A stretch of DNA of 64,000 nt, taken from Phallusia mammillata (taxonomy: Eukaryota > Chordata > Ascidiacea > Phlebobranchia > Ascidiidae). The notes below the pieces were generated by a model. The model was not told where the DNA came from. It saw only the letters and a program-made list of their open reading frames with translations, and made no database searches. The stretch covers positions 62,001-126,000 of the forward strand of contig QLIY01000413.1 of NCBI GenBank assembly GCA_003260075.1, in the 5' to 3' direction. The position numbers were made by a program, and so were the translations under genes. Below, in pieces: positions 25,730 through 38,600 of this stretch. Position 1 is the stretch's first letter. The number at the start of each line of letters is the position of its first letter.

Positions 25730-26300
25730 CAACCAGGTATTGTATTGGTAAAGGTATAGGATGTAAAAAAATCAATGTAAAGATGCAACGTCATATTGGA
25801 CTTTGGCAATGGGAAAAATACGGTGGGTCAATGGATTGTCTTAAGCTATTTTACGAAGAAAGCAGAACAACAGAGGTAATGTATTGGTAAAGGTATTAGG
25901 CATTTGGAAGTTTTAAGGTACAACCTACAGTTGGAAGCTAGCAATGGAAGAATTATTTGTTGGTTACTCCATCATGTTTTTTAACAAAGCACAGCAACAA
26001 AGGTAATGTATTGGTAAAGGTATTAGGCATTTTTTTCAGAGGCAATTTTGGTCTACATGTTCATTGTGGATCCGTTAATGCCTAATACCAATACAATACC
26101 TGGATTGTCTTCTCCTTGTGTTCAAGAATAAACAGCAACGAAGGTATTGTATTGGTAAAGGTATTGGTATTAGGCATTTTTTCTTAAAGGTGCAGGTTTG
26201 GAAATTTGAAACGCGAGTGTACAGTGGATTCATTGAAAACCCCTTCCTTGTGTTTTAGGAATAAACACAGCACAGGTATTGTATTGGTAAAGGTATATGC
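25730..26300. repeat. Spaced tandem repeat with the word GTATTGGTAAAGGTAT
   Basis: The word occurs near 25740, 25880, 26005, 26148 and 26280, and once inverted near 26085, about 125-140 bases apart. Several copies are followed by TAGGCATTT and preceded by an AACAGCAAC- or AACACAGCA-type word. The rest of each unit is strongly diverged. Confidence 0.75.
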
Positions 26301-26309
26301 AGGAGAAAA

Positions 26310-27590
26310 TTGCTTTCTTATCTTTTGTTTGTTAGGCTAATCTAATAAATCAACGATAGCGTTGAACAGGTAATATGCGGATATTTTGGACAAGCTAAGG
26401 CACATTTGATTGTCGTTTTGTTTATCATTGATGTAAGTGAACATGCGGGATTATAAAAAGCGGATTGTAAAAAGAACTTCGTGGGCTCCTGTGTAAGTTT
26501 TGTACCACGTTCTGACCCACAATTGAGCTCAGAATTGCAATTGATATTTTAATTGAAATCTTTATCACTCTCATTTCCAAACCTACAAGTATTTGTGGCT
26601 GGAGGTGTGTGAAACAATATGACTACAAACTAACCGAGGTGCGAAAACTCTACAAGTAAATTAGGCCAAGGGCCGTTTCCTTTTATTTTTCATACTCTTA
26701 AGCTGGTCAAGTGGTTACCTTCAGGGCTGGATAGACAAGGCATATTAAGATTTTGAGGGACCACGGGAATTTGTGCATCAGTATTTAAATGAACCGCCAA
26801 GTCGGATGTTACCAGTTGATACTGCATCGTCTGTTCAAAGATTGTAACTGTACGACATGCAGTTAGGCACCAAATAAATAAATGTTTCTTGCTCTGGATG
26901 CATGTTTTTCACTTCTGCGCTTTTTTCTAAGAAAAAGAGAATACGTGGCTTTTTGTTTTATATGTCTCGCAATCTACATTCAACGTTAATTAAGACGATT
27001 GTCACCAACAAAGGACTCCCGTTCACTACATAGAAACTATTTCAACTTCAATCTTGGAGTTTTAATAGTCCCGCTGTGCTGTGAGGTATTTCACAGGTTT
27101 TTCAAAACTTTTACAGGGGAATGCTTCGTCTATTAAGATTGCTTGAGTCGCTTTATGTATTGTTTCCGACTGTGGTTGCTTGAAACGAAATCAATATGTG
27201 TTAAAGGAGGACATGAGTATGTATAAGTTTCAGCAGTGGGCGGACCCAGTCTGTTAAACCCGAGAATTTATTGCCGAAGATCAGTATTTTTGATACTGAA
27301 TGGTTGGTGACAATACATTATTATTGATATACCTATGTCTATATATGTCTGCCTGTAGAAGTGTTAAAATGTGATCGGAATGACTAAAGACAAAACGCTT
27401 TAAATTTCGAAAATAATAGTTCAAACACCACATGCTGCTGGGTCACACAGGGGCAGTGTCATCGTTTATTAGTGTAATATAAGATTCCGGAATGAATTGC
27501 TTCCATGTTTGGTCCTAAAAAACGTGTTGCTCTTTTGGGTTGTTTGTATTCTTGCTACTCAAGCTGGTTTCAGTAAAAATGAAAACTATT
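26310..27590. other. Region expected to hold the last exon of GPCR gene B, none found
   Basis: By family structure a 148-172 nt exon with a NVVVY-type TM7 should follow gene B's 103 nt exon within about 0.5 kb. I saw no acceptor followed by such a motif on the minus strand here. Confidence 0.45.
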
Positions 27591-27593
27591 CAC

Positions 27594-30500
27594 CTGTTTG
27601 ACATGCTGAGATAGAAGCAAACAGCGAAGGGAATCGAAACTTTGTCACAGGGCAGTTTTCCCATGTAATACATCGAGTACACGACGACAACAGGCACTAA
27701 AACAAAGTTAAAACTAATGACGTTATTTCACTGCAAACCAACTAGATATACGCAAACTGTATCCAGCACCCGTTAATTTTATCAAATTGTTATTGAAAAT
27801 ACGAACCTAAGCTTTGTATTTAAAGAACTTTAATCGGGCGTTTGGTGACTTAGGAGGGTTAGGCCCTACATATTTTTAAAGTAATTCATGTGAGATTATA
27901 GAGCATGTTGTTTCACTTTTTTATTTGTGCTCGCTAAACTACTCGGCCCTGATTATAAACCGTCAATATTGCGGGTATTTGGTAAACGCTTTAATGCTAT
28001 TGTTATCTTATTGTCACGAATTTAGAACTACAACGTCATTTAAGCAATACCTTGGTTACAATATTGAAACATAACATATTTTTAAACTTGAAACCTTGCA
28101 AATCTAGTTGCTGTAGAATAATTAGTTGCATCAAAAGTTTTTTCACACCTAAAGAAAGTGTAAATCCGATTTGCATCATCGCTACCGTCTTGCACGCGGC
28201 GACTTCGGGGGGGGGGGGGGGGGGGGGGGGGGGGGCGTTTATCCGCTGTCCGATTGTTCTTGTCGCGTCGATTTGGATTCTGATTCAGACCTCTGCGAAC
28301 CGCAATCGCGGTTGAGCCGGTCAAAAGTGTCTGCAAAATAGGACTACAAGTTGTAACAGAACACTTTTAATTGAGTGAGAAAAATAACGGCCAAAATTGA
28401 CTGAAAAGTGTACATGCTTCATTAAACTTATAAACAGATCCGTGTATAGTGTTACAAAGTATATAGGTAACCATCACGATACCTATATAATACCTATACC
28501 TATATAAAGACTGCTAATTGTAATTTAATTATGGGAATAAAATATTAATAGAATATATCTATGCAAAATGGTAATTGCTTCGAATAAACATTGTACCAGC
28601 ACGGAATCTAATAACCCATATCTTGTAACTCGAAATTGTGCACCAAATGGATAATTGCTTCACGGATTTAAACTTACCATAATGACAAACGGCAGGACGA
28701 AGAACAGGGAGAGGACAGTGACGACGGCGTAACGGCTTTCACGGTCAAAGTTTTTTTCAGAAATTAGAAACAAGAATACATTGTGTTGGTACGTGAACAC
28801 GAGATGGTTGGGAAACCAGGCTGAAACAGAAAAATGTGTGATTTATCTCGATTAAATTGAAGGAGTCTTTGGGGAACCTCAAATCTTTAAACTGTTGACC
28901 TGTAATGGTCCTCAGCGTTTTTTGTGTCAAGGACACTTTCACCTAAAAATTCAATGTCTAATTGCCCCCACCAAAATATATATATTTTCCTATTGACAAG
29001 CAGCAATTCTTTCAATGTTGTAATTTTTTCTTTGATCAACAGATCTTAAAAATCTTAAATCCGTAACTAGTTGTCAGCACTAATGCAAATGTATTTGTAA
29101 GTTTGCAACACTGTACATTTCTCTGGAGCATTATTGGAAAGTCATTGTAAGTTGTAACAATTTTACTGACTTGGTACCGAAGCGGAGATGCCAGCAGCAA
29201 TCCAAACCGCTACAAGTCCAAACTTGACGCTTCTCCTTTTCTGGAGTCTGTACGAGAACGGCCACTTGATGGCGTACAAGCGCTGTCCGCTGAGAAACAT
29301 CAGATGGTAGAGTGATGCGGCAAAGGGCAGAAGAATCGCTAGCCCGAATATTGTAGCAACTGAAGAACCGTGTAAGGATAGTTGGCGGTTTTCAAGTTCT
29401 AGCGATGTACTGGCCAACGTCCAACCGAAGTTGTAGATTGCCACGACAAGGAATTGCAAACCTGAAAAATTATAATACAGTGTTTTACTGATGAACATAA
29501 ATTCATAACATGGATCAACCCTTAAGCCTTCATGCAAACCAGGGATCACGACACACTTTTTCTAAATCATAGTATGCCTGGCCCATTAAAGACGTTATAC
29601 CGAATCAGTCGGCCACTAAGCATTTCCAAATGGCAAGGCGTGCAATATACAAGGCAGATAATGATATAACGTTATCCATTTAGCTGAATTCAGTGTCACT
29701 TTTGTGTGTCTTTTTTTTTGAAAATCAGTCACCTGATGGTGTTTGAAAACTATACATTGCTGTGAAATATTAAGAGTATACAAAACATTCACAACACTTA
29801 CCCAAAATCATGTCAGCCACTGCCAATGAAGCTTTAATCTTTCCAAACGTATCTTTTACTCCGCTTTTTCGTGCCGCTAAAATCACAAGCAAATTTGCTA
29901 AGATAATCGTCAGCCCTAGCAGAACGAAAATCCCGCCAAAAACTGCCGCTCCAGCCATGCTGCAGTGCTCACAGTCGCGCAGTGCCTTGTGGGTACATTC
30001 CGTGTAAGCAGAAGGTTTGCAAAACCCCGGAAATCCGCATAAATCTGTGCCCAACTGTAACTGTGATTTACCGTACTGAGGTTGGTAATAGGTGATGTTA
30101 GTGAAGTTTCCTGATGATTGGTTATAAAATTGTGTTTGTGATTCCGTTACATTACTAATGTAACTTGTGTTGCCAAGTTGGAATCCCTGTAATATATTTG
30201 ATTCTTTATTACCCGATTGCACTGACCAAGCTGGTGCATATTTGTCGATTGGAAAGTCTCGATATGACGCCGGGCTAACTATAGACCCTTTAGTTTCTGA
30301 ATTTTCGCCCCAATTTGGTGCTGGCGTAACTTTGGGTTCTGTTCTTGCTGAATGTATGCCCCGATTCGGTGTTTTGGTAACTGAAGATGTTTTCTTTGTT
30401 GAAAAGTTGCCCAAATTTGGTGCTGGGGGTTCTTTCTTTGCTGAATAGTTGCCTAAATTTGCTGCTGGGGTTACTGGGTACGCTTTCCTTGCTGAATTTT

Positions 30501-31068
30501 CGCCCCAATTTTGTGCTGGGGTAACTGGAGATCCTTTCTTTGCTGAATTCGAAACCTTGCCCAGATTTGATGCTGAGGTTACTGCGGATCCTTTCTTTGC
30601 TGAATAGTTGCCCAAATTTGGAGTTGGGGTAACTAGGGGATCTTTATTTGCTGAATTGCCCCAACTTGGTGTTGGGGTTACTGGAGGTCCTTTCTTTGCT
30701 GAATTGCCCAAATTCGGTGTTGGGGTAAGTAGAAATTCTTTACTTGCTAAATAGTCGCCCAAATTTGGTGCTGGGGTAACTGGAATTGCTTTACCTGCTG
30801 AAACGTTGCCCCAGTTTGGTGTTGAAATAGTTTGAGGTAGCTGTCTTTTTCCGGTCTCTAAAGTTGTAGTTAGCACAGCGTTATTTGTTGCTCCAGCCTT
30901 ATTTGTAAATTGCTCCACAGGGTTTATTTCTGTTGCAACTCTGTTTGTAGATTTTGCGATTGTTGTTGTCTTGACTGTTGTTGTTGAATTCTGGTTGTAA
31001 TCAAGCGATGTTACGTTATTTTGCAAATATCTATTTTTATTCTTCGATGCCGCATTTGGACCTGGCAT
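27594..31068 (-). CDS. Orphan class A GPCR with long repeat-rich ectodomain, gene B (TM7 exon not found)
   Basis: Exons: 31068-29802, 29461-29171, 28820-28678, 28330-28149 and 27696-27594. Phases (1, 1, 0, 1, 2) equal those of gene A and the array. From the first ATG at 31068, the ectodomain runs for about 350 residues. It has a Thr/Asn-rich start, about 11 units of a Pro-Thr-rich repeat, a Gln/Asn-rich part, and the family cysteine module CGFPGFC - AYTEC - CEHC. TM1 has LANLLVILA, TM2 LAVAD, TM3 end SGQRLYAIKWP, TM5 LFFVLPFVIM, and TM6 MQIGFTLSLVP. Exon 4 is interrupted by a 29-base G run; removing 28 bases restores the frame and the EVAACKTVAMMQIGFT segment aligned to paralogues. The TM7 exon was not found between 26.3 and 27.59 kb. 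Confidence 0.8.
28207..28235. other. 29-base G run inside a coding exon, probable artefact
   Basis: Lies in the TM5-TM6 loop exon of GPCR gene B, between codons for ADKR and EVAAC. Paralogues go straight from TDKR to EVRMF with no insertion. A single base here would keep the frame (154 nt exon, phase 1). Confidence 0.8.
29575..29655 (-). repeat. SINE fragment, copy 2
   Basis: Shares the tail words CCATTAAAGACGTTATACCG, AATCAG, AAGCATT and ATGGCAAGGC with the elements at 4.97 and 39.74 kb. The tRNA-like head is missing. It sits in the TM2-TM3 intron of GPCR gene B. Confidence 0.6.
30290..30840 (-). repeat. Coding minisatellite (about 50 bp units) in the GPCR gene B ectodomain
   Basis: About eleven imperfect units encode the pattern SAKKGxPVTPxPNxGN, with the aromatic or leucine position varying (NWGN, NLGN, SWGN). 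Units of 48-54 nt keep the frame. The product is a Pro/Thr/Lys-rich stalk, likely extended and O-glycosylated. Unit number may vary between alleles. Confidence 0.85.
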
Positions 31069-31134
31069 TGTTAACTCAAGTAAGCCGCCACTAAAAATTA
31101 AATCGTCTACGGTAAACGCGTAAAATAACTGCAA

Positions 31135-32666
31135 GTGAAAAGTGGCAACAGTTTACGGAAAAAAATGCAAAAAACCCTTACAGATACAATAAAAACAAAC
31201 AATACACCTTAGATACACATTATACTGTGCATTGTTATGAACTACATTAATAATTTACAACTCTAAAGTTTTTTTTTTATCGGTTTTATTATATACAAAC
31301 CTAAACATCTTTAAAATAAAGATCCTGGTTATCTGCCATAACTCATTCTTGTGATTGTCTGACAATGACCATTGTCTCAACAATCAATTTACTAATTACA
31401 TTCGAACCTGTTTGGCCTTTGTGTATTTACTTTAACATCATCACGGACAGCTAATGGACATTTGAAGTTATTCGTTTATTTGTTTAAAATGCCCGCGGCC
31501 ATTTGTATGTAGACTTCAGGTAACGAAGTATGAAATGTTTTTCGTTCAACAGTTGTATTCAATAGTTACTTTAACGCAGATGTTGATAGTAAAATGCAAT
31601 CCCAATATTCTTTAACACTTGCATACATATAAAATTTTTGCTTTTATTTACCTCCTACTCCTAAAACATGTCAAATTTGCTTTCTTGATGGTAAAATTAT
31701 CTACGACTAGGAACGTTTATTTTAAGGAATAAGTCAAAAGTCAACAAAAATTAAAAACATGAAAGACATTGTTGTGAACAATAAGTTCCGAATAGTATAC
31801 ACTCTGTTTGACCTACAAGGTCTCTAAGTCTTTGTATTTGAACGGCAGATGATAACAACGGTAAAGAAACAAAGGCACCTAATGGCATCATAAAGCAATA
31901 ATGGTTTTAGTGAAAAATAGTTTTGTAATGAAAAGATTACAGAATAGGTTGAATAACAAACGCACATAAACACGTTGGATTAAATGCTAGGTTATCAAAT
32001 TGACCCCGATTATTTCATCTTTAACGTTTTCCAAGGTGTTTTATTTCATGTCGGTTTCCGAAATGGTTTTTAAGATACATAATAAGCGTAAATAGGCACA
32101 TAAAATCATTAACCTTAAACAAAACATAACGGCAGAAAAAAGAATAGCAAACAATTCGGTGAAGGTAAGCAGGACACCTTTATTCGAAAAAGCCAGGAAA
32201 GATTCAAAACAAATTTAATACAAAAAAGCAGGATGCAAAAATTGCAAATTAAAGCTTGATCATGAAAATCTCATACATTCATAACTAGGATCAGTCATGA
32301 AGCGTTCATGCAGACCAGCGATCACGACACACTCTGTAGTAACCATATGATTGATGATTAAGATAAAGCTTGCCAAAAATGTTTTGCACAAAAGCAAAAC
32401 TCATATTTCCCTATCACAACTTCATGAAACGTACATTGTATCCCTGAAAAGAGAAACAACTTGCAGTTCGATACATGTGAATGCTTGAAACCGTACAATT
32501 CAACTGATCTAGTCAAAGTCTAAGTCACTTTATCACTCAGTAAGTGAGTGTTACAATTCAACTGATCTGGTAATAGTATTAGGCCACTTTATCACTGAAT
32601 GTTACAATTTCCAATACAACTGATCTAGGGCTTGAAGTCACTTCTTCAGAAATTGGAAAATCTTTT
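31135..32666. other. Intergenic between SLC5 3' end and GPCR gene B 5' end
   Basis: AT-rich, no supported exon. A short direct repeat around 32.50-32.62 kb (ACAATTCAACTGATCT with CACTTTATCACT) occurs two to three times. Confidence 0.5.
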
Positions 32667-35600
32667 TTATGAGCTCAGATCTGATTGGTCAATAATGAAG
32701 TCGTCCTTCTGACTCGCTCCCACGTATCCCGTCTTCTTCTTGCCGCACGCGCATCCGGTGGTTGCCAGGCAACAACAGATGTCGCCGGGGAAGGGGGGGG
32801 GGGGGGGGGGGGGGGGGGGCGAGAAGATCCTGCATCACGTTCCTCCGGGAGCCGATTCCTCCTGAAGATGGAAGAATTGAAAATAAGTGATGCCCTGGTG
32901 ATTTTACAAATACCGAACACAGATGACAATTCTTCACAAAAACGTTCTGCATTCCTTTGCTGTTAAAACGACACGATTTGTTTTTATAAAACGTGTACTG
33001 TTAAGTTTATTCTGTGGGTACACATTACATTAGTTTTTGGAAGTTCTTTATCTTAAAGTGATGGCGCCCACCAAGTTTAACACTTCACGCCCTCGAAACT
33101 ATGAAACTTATACTGAAGAACACGCCTTTAAAAATACTGAGGAAGCGTTTGGTTCACCAGGTTTTTCACATGATTTAGGTAAACATAAACATTGTAATTT
33201 GTTCCCCTTAAGCTCGACTCACTTAGTTCTGAATTTGTATTTACTAAACTCACCTGTGAGCAGACTCACTAGAAGACCGAGTCCCCACGTAAAGAGTACA
33301 AGAAATGTGCTGTAATGACAGTAAGACAGCGCGTACAGGGAGTCTATCAATCCGCCAGTGGGCACCAGAGGTTCAGGCGCTGATGTGACGTTGAAAGCAG
33401 CTGACGTCAAGGCCTATTACCAGATAACTGTGACGTTTAAATATACTTTGTTTTGTTGTTGTGTTATAGAGCAAAGCTATTGTTGTAATGTTTGAAAACA
33501 CAAGACAAACGTAACGACGTTTGCAATACCTCCATAATACTTTTAGTTTAAACTTCCAAATAGAAAGCAATGTAGTTTATGAAACCAGCTTTTTCCAACT
33601 TACACTGGTGCAGTTTGCAGTTGTAACTGGTAGCAATCTTATAAACTCATCAGCTGGAGGGTAAAGAGTGGAACCGATCCCCATCCAAATACCCATGGTC
33701 AGACCCCCAAAAAGACCCACCAAAGCCCCCTAAAACATACAAAAGCATTTGCTGACTGCCAAGTTAAAATGAACCGTCAATTATACAGTAATTTAGAAAG
33801 GATAAAGGAAGCAACAGTTTCAAAACCGGTTTTAGGTGAACGTTGATTTTGACAATCTTTCATGTAGAAAAGGACATTTAACGTTATTTGTTGTTTAAGT
33901 CAGTTAAAAATATATAATTTAGCAATAGACGCATTTAAAATCTTCTCTGTTATTGTATTCACAACATGTAATTACTGAATTAACAGGAAAATTATATTTT
34001 GGTGATCAATGTCCAAGAAGCTGCATTGCATTATAGGTTGGTATGCTGCTGCCTATAAATGGCGCCATATGGTTTTAGCAACGATTAAAAACCACATGCT
34101 GAACTAAAGTGTATACATTGACGTGCCTCTTAACTAGATACAGCCTAACGGTGCCATATGCGTTCCGAACAATGCCTTCCGCTAGCCCACACACTTGACA
34201 ACCCAACTGTCAACAGCATGTCTGGATTTCAACATCAACTTACACAAGAATTTCCTACTGGTGTAAAGAGCCCAAGACAGAATATTCCGAGCATAGGTCC
34301 ACCAATAATCCCAAACATTTTCAAGGCCATAGTGAGGATTCTATCCATCAACGAAGCCAAGTATGCCACGCCTAATCCAAGTAGACCGTAAACCACGACT
34401 AGAAAGTAATGAACACAAAAAGTTGTTAGCAAGAAAATACAACCCAATATTTGTGTTTAAAACTTCATAACGTTTTTGCATTTACTGTTGTCATCATCAG
34501 GTGACCAATTTAGGAAATTGCTAACTTGGCAACACAAAAAAGGATGGCACAATAGGCCATTAAGACGTAATAAAGAAAGAGATTGCAAAGTTGTGACAAG
34601 TTGCTGTACAGTGTACATTCATACTTAAATGTTTCTTGTTTAAAAGTTTTTTTTTTAAATTCATGTTTGAAAGTGTTTGTGGTAATCCCTTTGGACAATG
34701 AAATCGTATCTGGTAAAGGCTTTGCACTGATGGCTGTCAACAGCATGGTTGATTGCCTGATGATGATAATGATAATAATCGAGAAAGTCAAACTAGACTA
34801 GACGGATGCTGGTAATTCTGAATTTTTGTTGTTCCCAATTGCGGATTGCAAGAGCTTATCACTTACCGAGTACTTTAGAAATAGTCAACGCTCTTTCTCC
34901 GGATATATTCGGTTTAAACGGCTTGATGAGGTCTTCGTATGTTGAGCACGCAAGCGAATTTATCCCAGTCGACACAGTACTGCGAGAGAGATAAGAGAGT
35001 TTCATTTCAAGTTTATTAGGATACCGTTGACATTTATAAATGTCTTAGTGACGCGGTTTAGCTTTAACAAACTTTATAATGTACACAAAGGGTGTGTTAA
35101 AACGTAGTTAGTTTACTGGATAAAACGGAACGTGGCAATGCTTCTCCTTTATTTTCTACGTTGGTTGGTAAACGTCAAACATTTTATAATTATAAAATGC
35201 AACAAAACTAAAGTCAAACTGTAACTAAAGTAAATAACTAACACAATACAAAAATGAAGAAATGCATATTTTTCACAGATAACTTCTTGTTTTTTTTTTA
35301 ACCTATGCATCTAACAAGTAAGGTCTCGTTCAACCTTTCCCAGTAAAATTGCAGACTTTGCACAGCTCAGAAGAACATTGTGGTTTTGTAACTTGGCCAG
35401 ACTTACCTTAATGTTCCACTGTAAGCGCTCGCCACAAATATGCCCGGAATACCCGGTGCAACGCTTAGAATGTCCAACACCAGATACGGCACCAGCTATA
35501 GCATAAATGGTGACTGGTTAGTTAGTTTAAACATTGAAATTGCATTACACCGAGCATAGTGTGATAAACAGCATAGGATTGCAGGAATCTAAATTGTGTT

Positions 35601-38600
35601 AATCTTCATTTCTATTTATTTAGTTGATGACAGTCAACGAAAAGGAAGTTTAAACTTAAACTTAACAATACATGCTGTTGATGTCAAATATATTTATCCA
35701 CAACCAAGAAACAATTGTATGTTTGTTGTGTAGTTAAATCTAATAGTTAAGTGCGTTTTAGTTTTATCGTGCTTTCTTATCCACCACAATTTTAATTTGT
35801 CTACAAATCAAAGTAGAGGCATTTTTAACTCAAAGTATCTACCGCATGAAGTGTTCGTACTTTGGCACCACACTTAGCGGTACACACCTGATCTGATTTA
35901 TCGACGTCGCCGTTGGCGAGCGGATCGCAGTTCGCATACACAGCGTACATCACTAGTCCAGCAATTGACGCGAGGCTAATAACGAAAAATAAACCAACGT
36001 CGTTGAGGTATAGAGACCTGGAAATGCAAACAAGCACTGGTAAATGATTGCCACAGAAAAGTTTTGATTACTCAGCAATATTTTAAAGGAACAAATTGGC
36101 ATAGCACCGCTATGATGACTCAGCAATATTTCAAAGATTGGCATAGAAAAGTTGTATAAAATGTTGTGACCAGACACAAGATAAAACTAACTAATAAGCA
36201 TAGCAGTTAAATGATGACTAAGCATTGTTTCAAACCAACTAATTGCCATAGAAACGTAAGGTGACTCAGCAGTTTGCTCACATTTTTGCTTGGTAAAGAC
36301 TTCTGCAGCTGAGGTAGCGTTGAACCATGGATTGATTGATCGCATAAACTGATAACCACATCAGTGTTCCTCCTATGGTGACTGACCAAAATGAATGGCG
36401 AACTCGCGGGTCAAGATCGAAACTAAGAAAAACGGAATGGGTCAAAAGGTTGCGGGTTCGAATCTCAGGACCAGCGTTATGTTTAAAAACTTAAATCAGA
36501 TGTGTTCTCTTGTTGCCTACAGGTTTGTGTTTGAAAATTTGCACTGGTGATACCAACAGCGATTGTTGAAAGTTTACGTACACGTTCTCCAGGAGTTCAT
36601 GATTCGTTTATTGAGTTTATTGATTCGCCACTTTTTTAGTAATGTGTGTAGTGTTCCCCAGTATTACAGTCACAACGTTGTGGGTTTAAACCTCAGGACT
36701 AGCGAGATATTTTTGCGCTCGCATAAGTTTTCTCCCTTTGGTGCCTACAAAAGGCATAGTTTGTTTTCAATTGACTACACTGTCGATGTTCACAGGGATT
36801 TTTCAAACGCTTGGAATAGAGTGAATCTTAGCCGCAGCAAATTGTTTATGAATGTGTGATTTTTAGCCAGGCAGAATTGTGTTTAAAATTCCAACCGTAA
36901 AATACCGAAAAGAACGTCTCTCCAGCACAAATATTAATTCGTTTTGAAGAAATTTTAATCGAAAACCGACTTACTGCCAGAAATCGATTCTCCCTCCTTC
37001 GCTTGCAATCTCAAACACTTTAGCGAATCCACCCACGTCCATGCTTCCCTTCACTATGATCGCAGTGAAGCCGATCCACATGACGAAACACTGCGACAAA
37101 TAAAAGCGAACAAGTCAGTGGTTTTGGCACATTGCGTTCCATTTACTGAGAAAAAAAGAAAAAAAAAAGGAAAACAAAATTAACTGAATAACAAAGCGTT
37201 TTTTTGACACTACAGATATTAGGTACACAAGACACACGTTTGAAAAGTATAGCTTTATTAAAACCAAAAATGCCAGTGGTGTAGAAAAAACGTTTTCCTT
37301 GTGCACTATTTAACTAATGATGACATTTGATTTTGTGGAAATGTCTGCTGTGTGCTTCTTGGTTTGGGGTATATCTTACAACACCAGCAACAGCTTCACT
37401 CGTACCTGTACTACGTCGTTCCATACGACCGCCTTCATTCCACCAATCGTTGTGTAAAAGGTGCACACCAGAGCAGTGACCACAATAGACACAGTGAGAC
37501 TGAGACCGGTCACTGCGAACAAACAGAAGAACGTTTGTTGTGTTTCCCGCCCAAAAAGCGTTTTAATCTTGTGGTTGTGGTCGCACATAACAAATAGGGC
37601 CTCATAGTGGATTTGGGTCCCCCCAATTTACATTGGAATTCTTTCTCACATTTGCTGCTCCAACTATTAATTATTTTCTGTTGATATATGAAAACTTAAG
37701 AAGAGTGGAATTGTTAGGTTTCATACAAAAAGGTGCTTTGTGCAATATTTGCACTTATAACATCTACTGAGAGATCTCCCCACTAAAAAGTCGTAGTTCG
37801 TTTTCCAAGTGTAGCCGTATTTGAACAGTTATTGCTATCGTTATTGACAATTCTAGTATACGTTGCATTAGCCGGATGAGTTGAGTTAAGTATATTTTGT
37901 CCACTGAAAGAAATCGTAGCAGCACAACCAGGTTAAAATTTTACCCCGGAATCTGCTGCGCAACGCTAAGACGTCTTAAAGCACAACAAAGTGAATGGAT
38001 GTAGGTACATTTGTGTCACAAACACGCAACAATTTAAACCCCATACCTTTGTTAAGAGCCAGAGCCGGCATGTACATAACCATGCCCATGTATAGGACAG
38101 TTTGCAGGATGAAGGCACAGGTTCCAGCTACTCGAACTGGTTTGCTGAATCGACGTTCCAAGTACTGAAAACCACAAACAAGGTTTCAGATACATTAAAG
38201 CTTGCATAAGTGGGATTGAAGTGCAAATGTCTTCAACAACTTTCTTCCCTCATTAACGACTGTGGTTTGGAAACCTGGGTTCGAATATCTCGATTTGAGT
38301 CCCACAGATTTTATCTTACAAAATCTCATAAATATTACAGTGTAAAAAAAGTTTTTGTGAAAAACGAGAGTGACTTGGAGGTCGATTAGGGAGTTGCAGT
38401 TTGCTTGTAGAGGTTATAAGTCAATGCCTGGCAAGCTTTGCAGTTTTCTAGCAATGTGAAACAACTAAAAATCGCCTTAATGGGCAAATATGACTGAAAT
38501 GATTCCTAACAATCAACAAAAGAATAATTCTCTTGTAAACAAAAAAACTCGCGAAAACTTTTAAAGCTCGTTGCAAAACAAGAAGTCGTTGACATCAAAA

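Noticed and set aside
32685..32966. Plus-strand glycine-rich frame
   Set aside because: Antisense shadow of the last SLC5 exon and its G run.
36420..36480. tRNA-like T-arm (GGTTCGAATC), also near 20.21, 36.69, 38.28, 39.00 and 49.39 kb
   Set aside because: Only the T-arm-like word is present; no acceptor, D or anticodon stems could be paired. Probably old SINE remnants.
36025..36960. Missing SLC5 exon between DFW and SLYLNDVG
   Set aside because: First suspected, then found: exon 36422-36282 encodes the DPRVRHSFW...NQSMVQRY part with correct phases.
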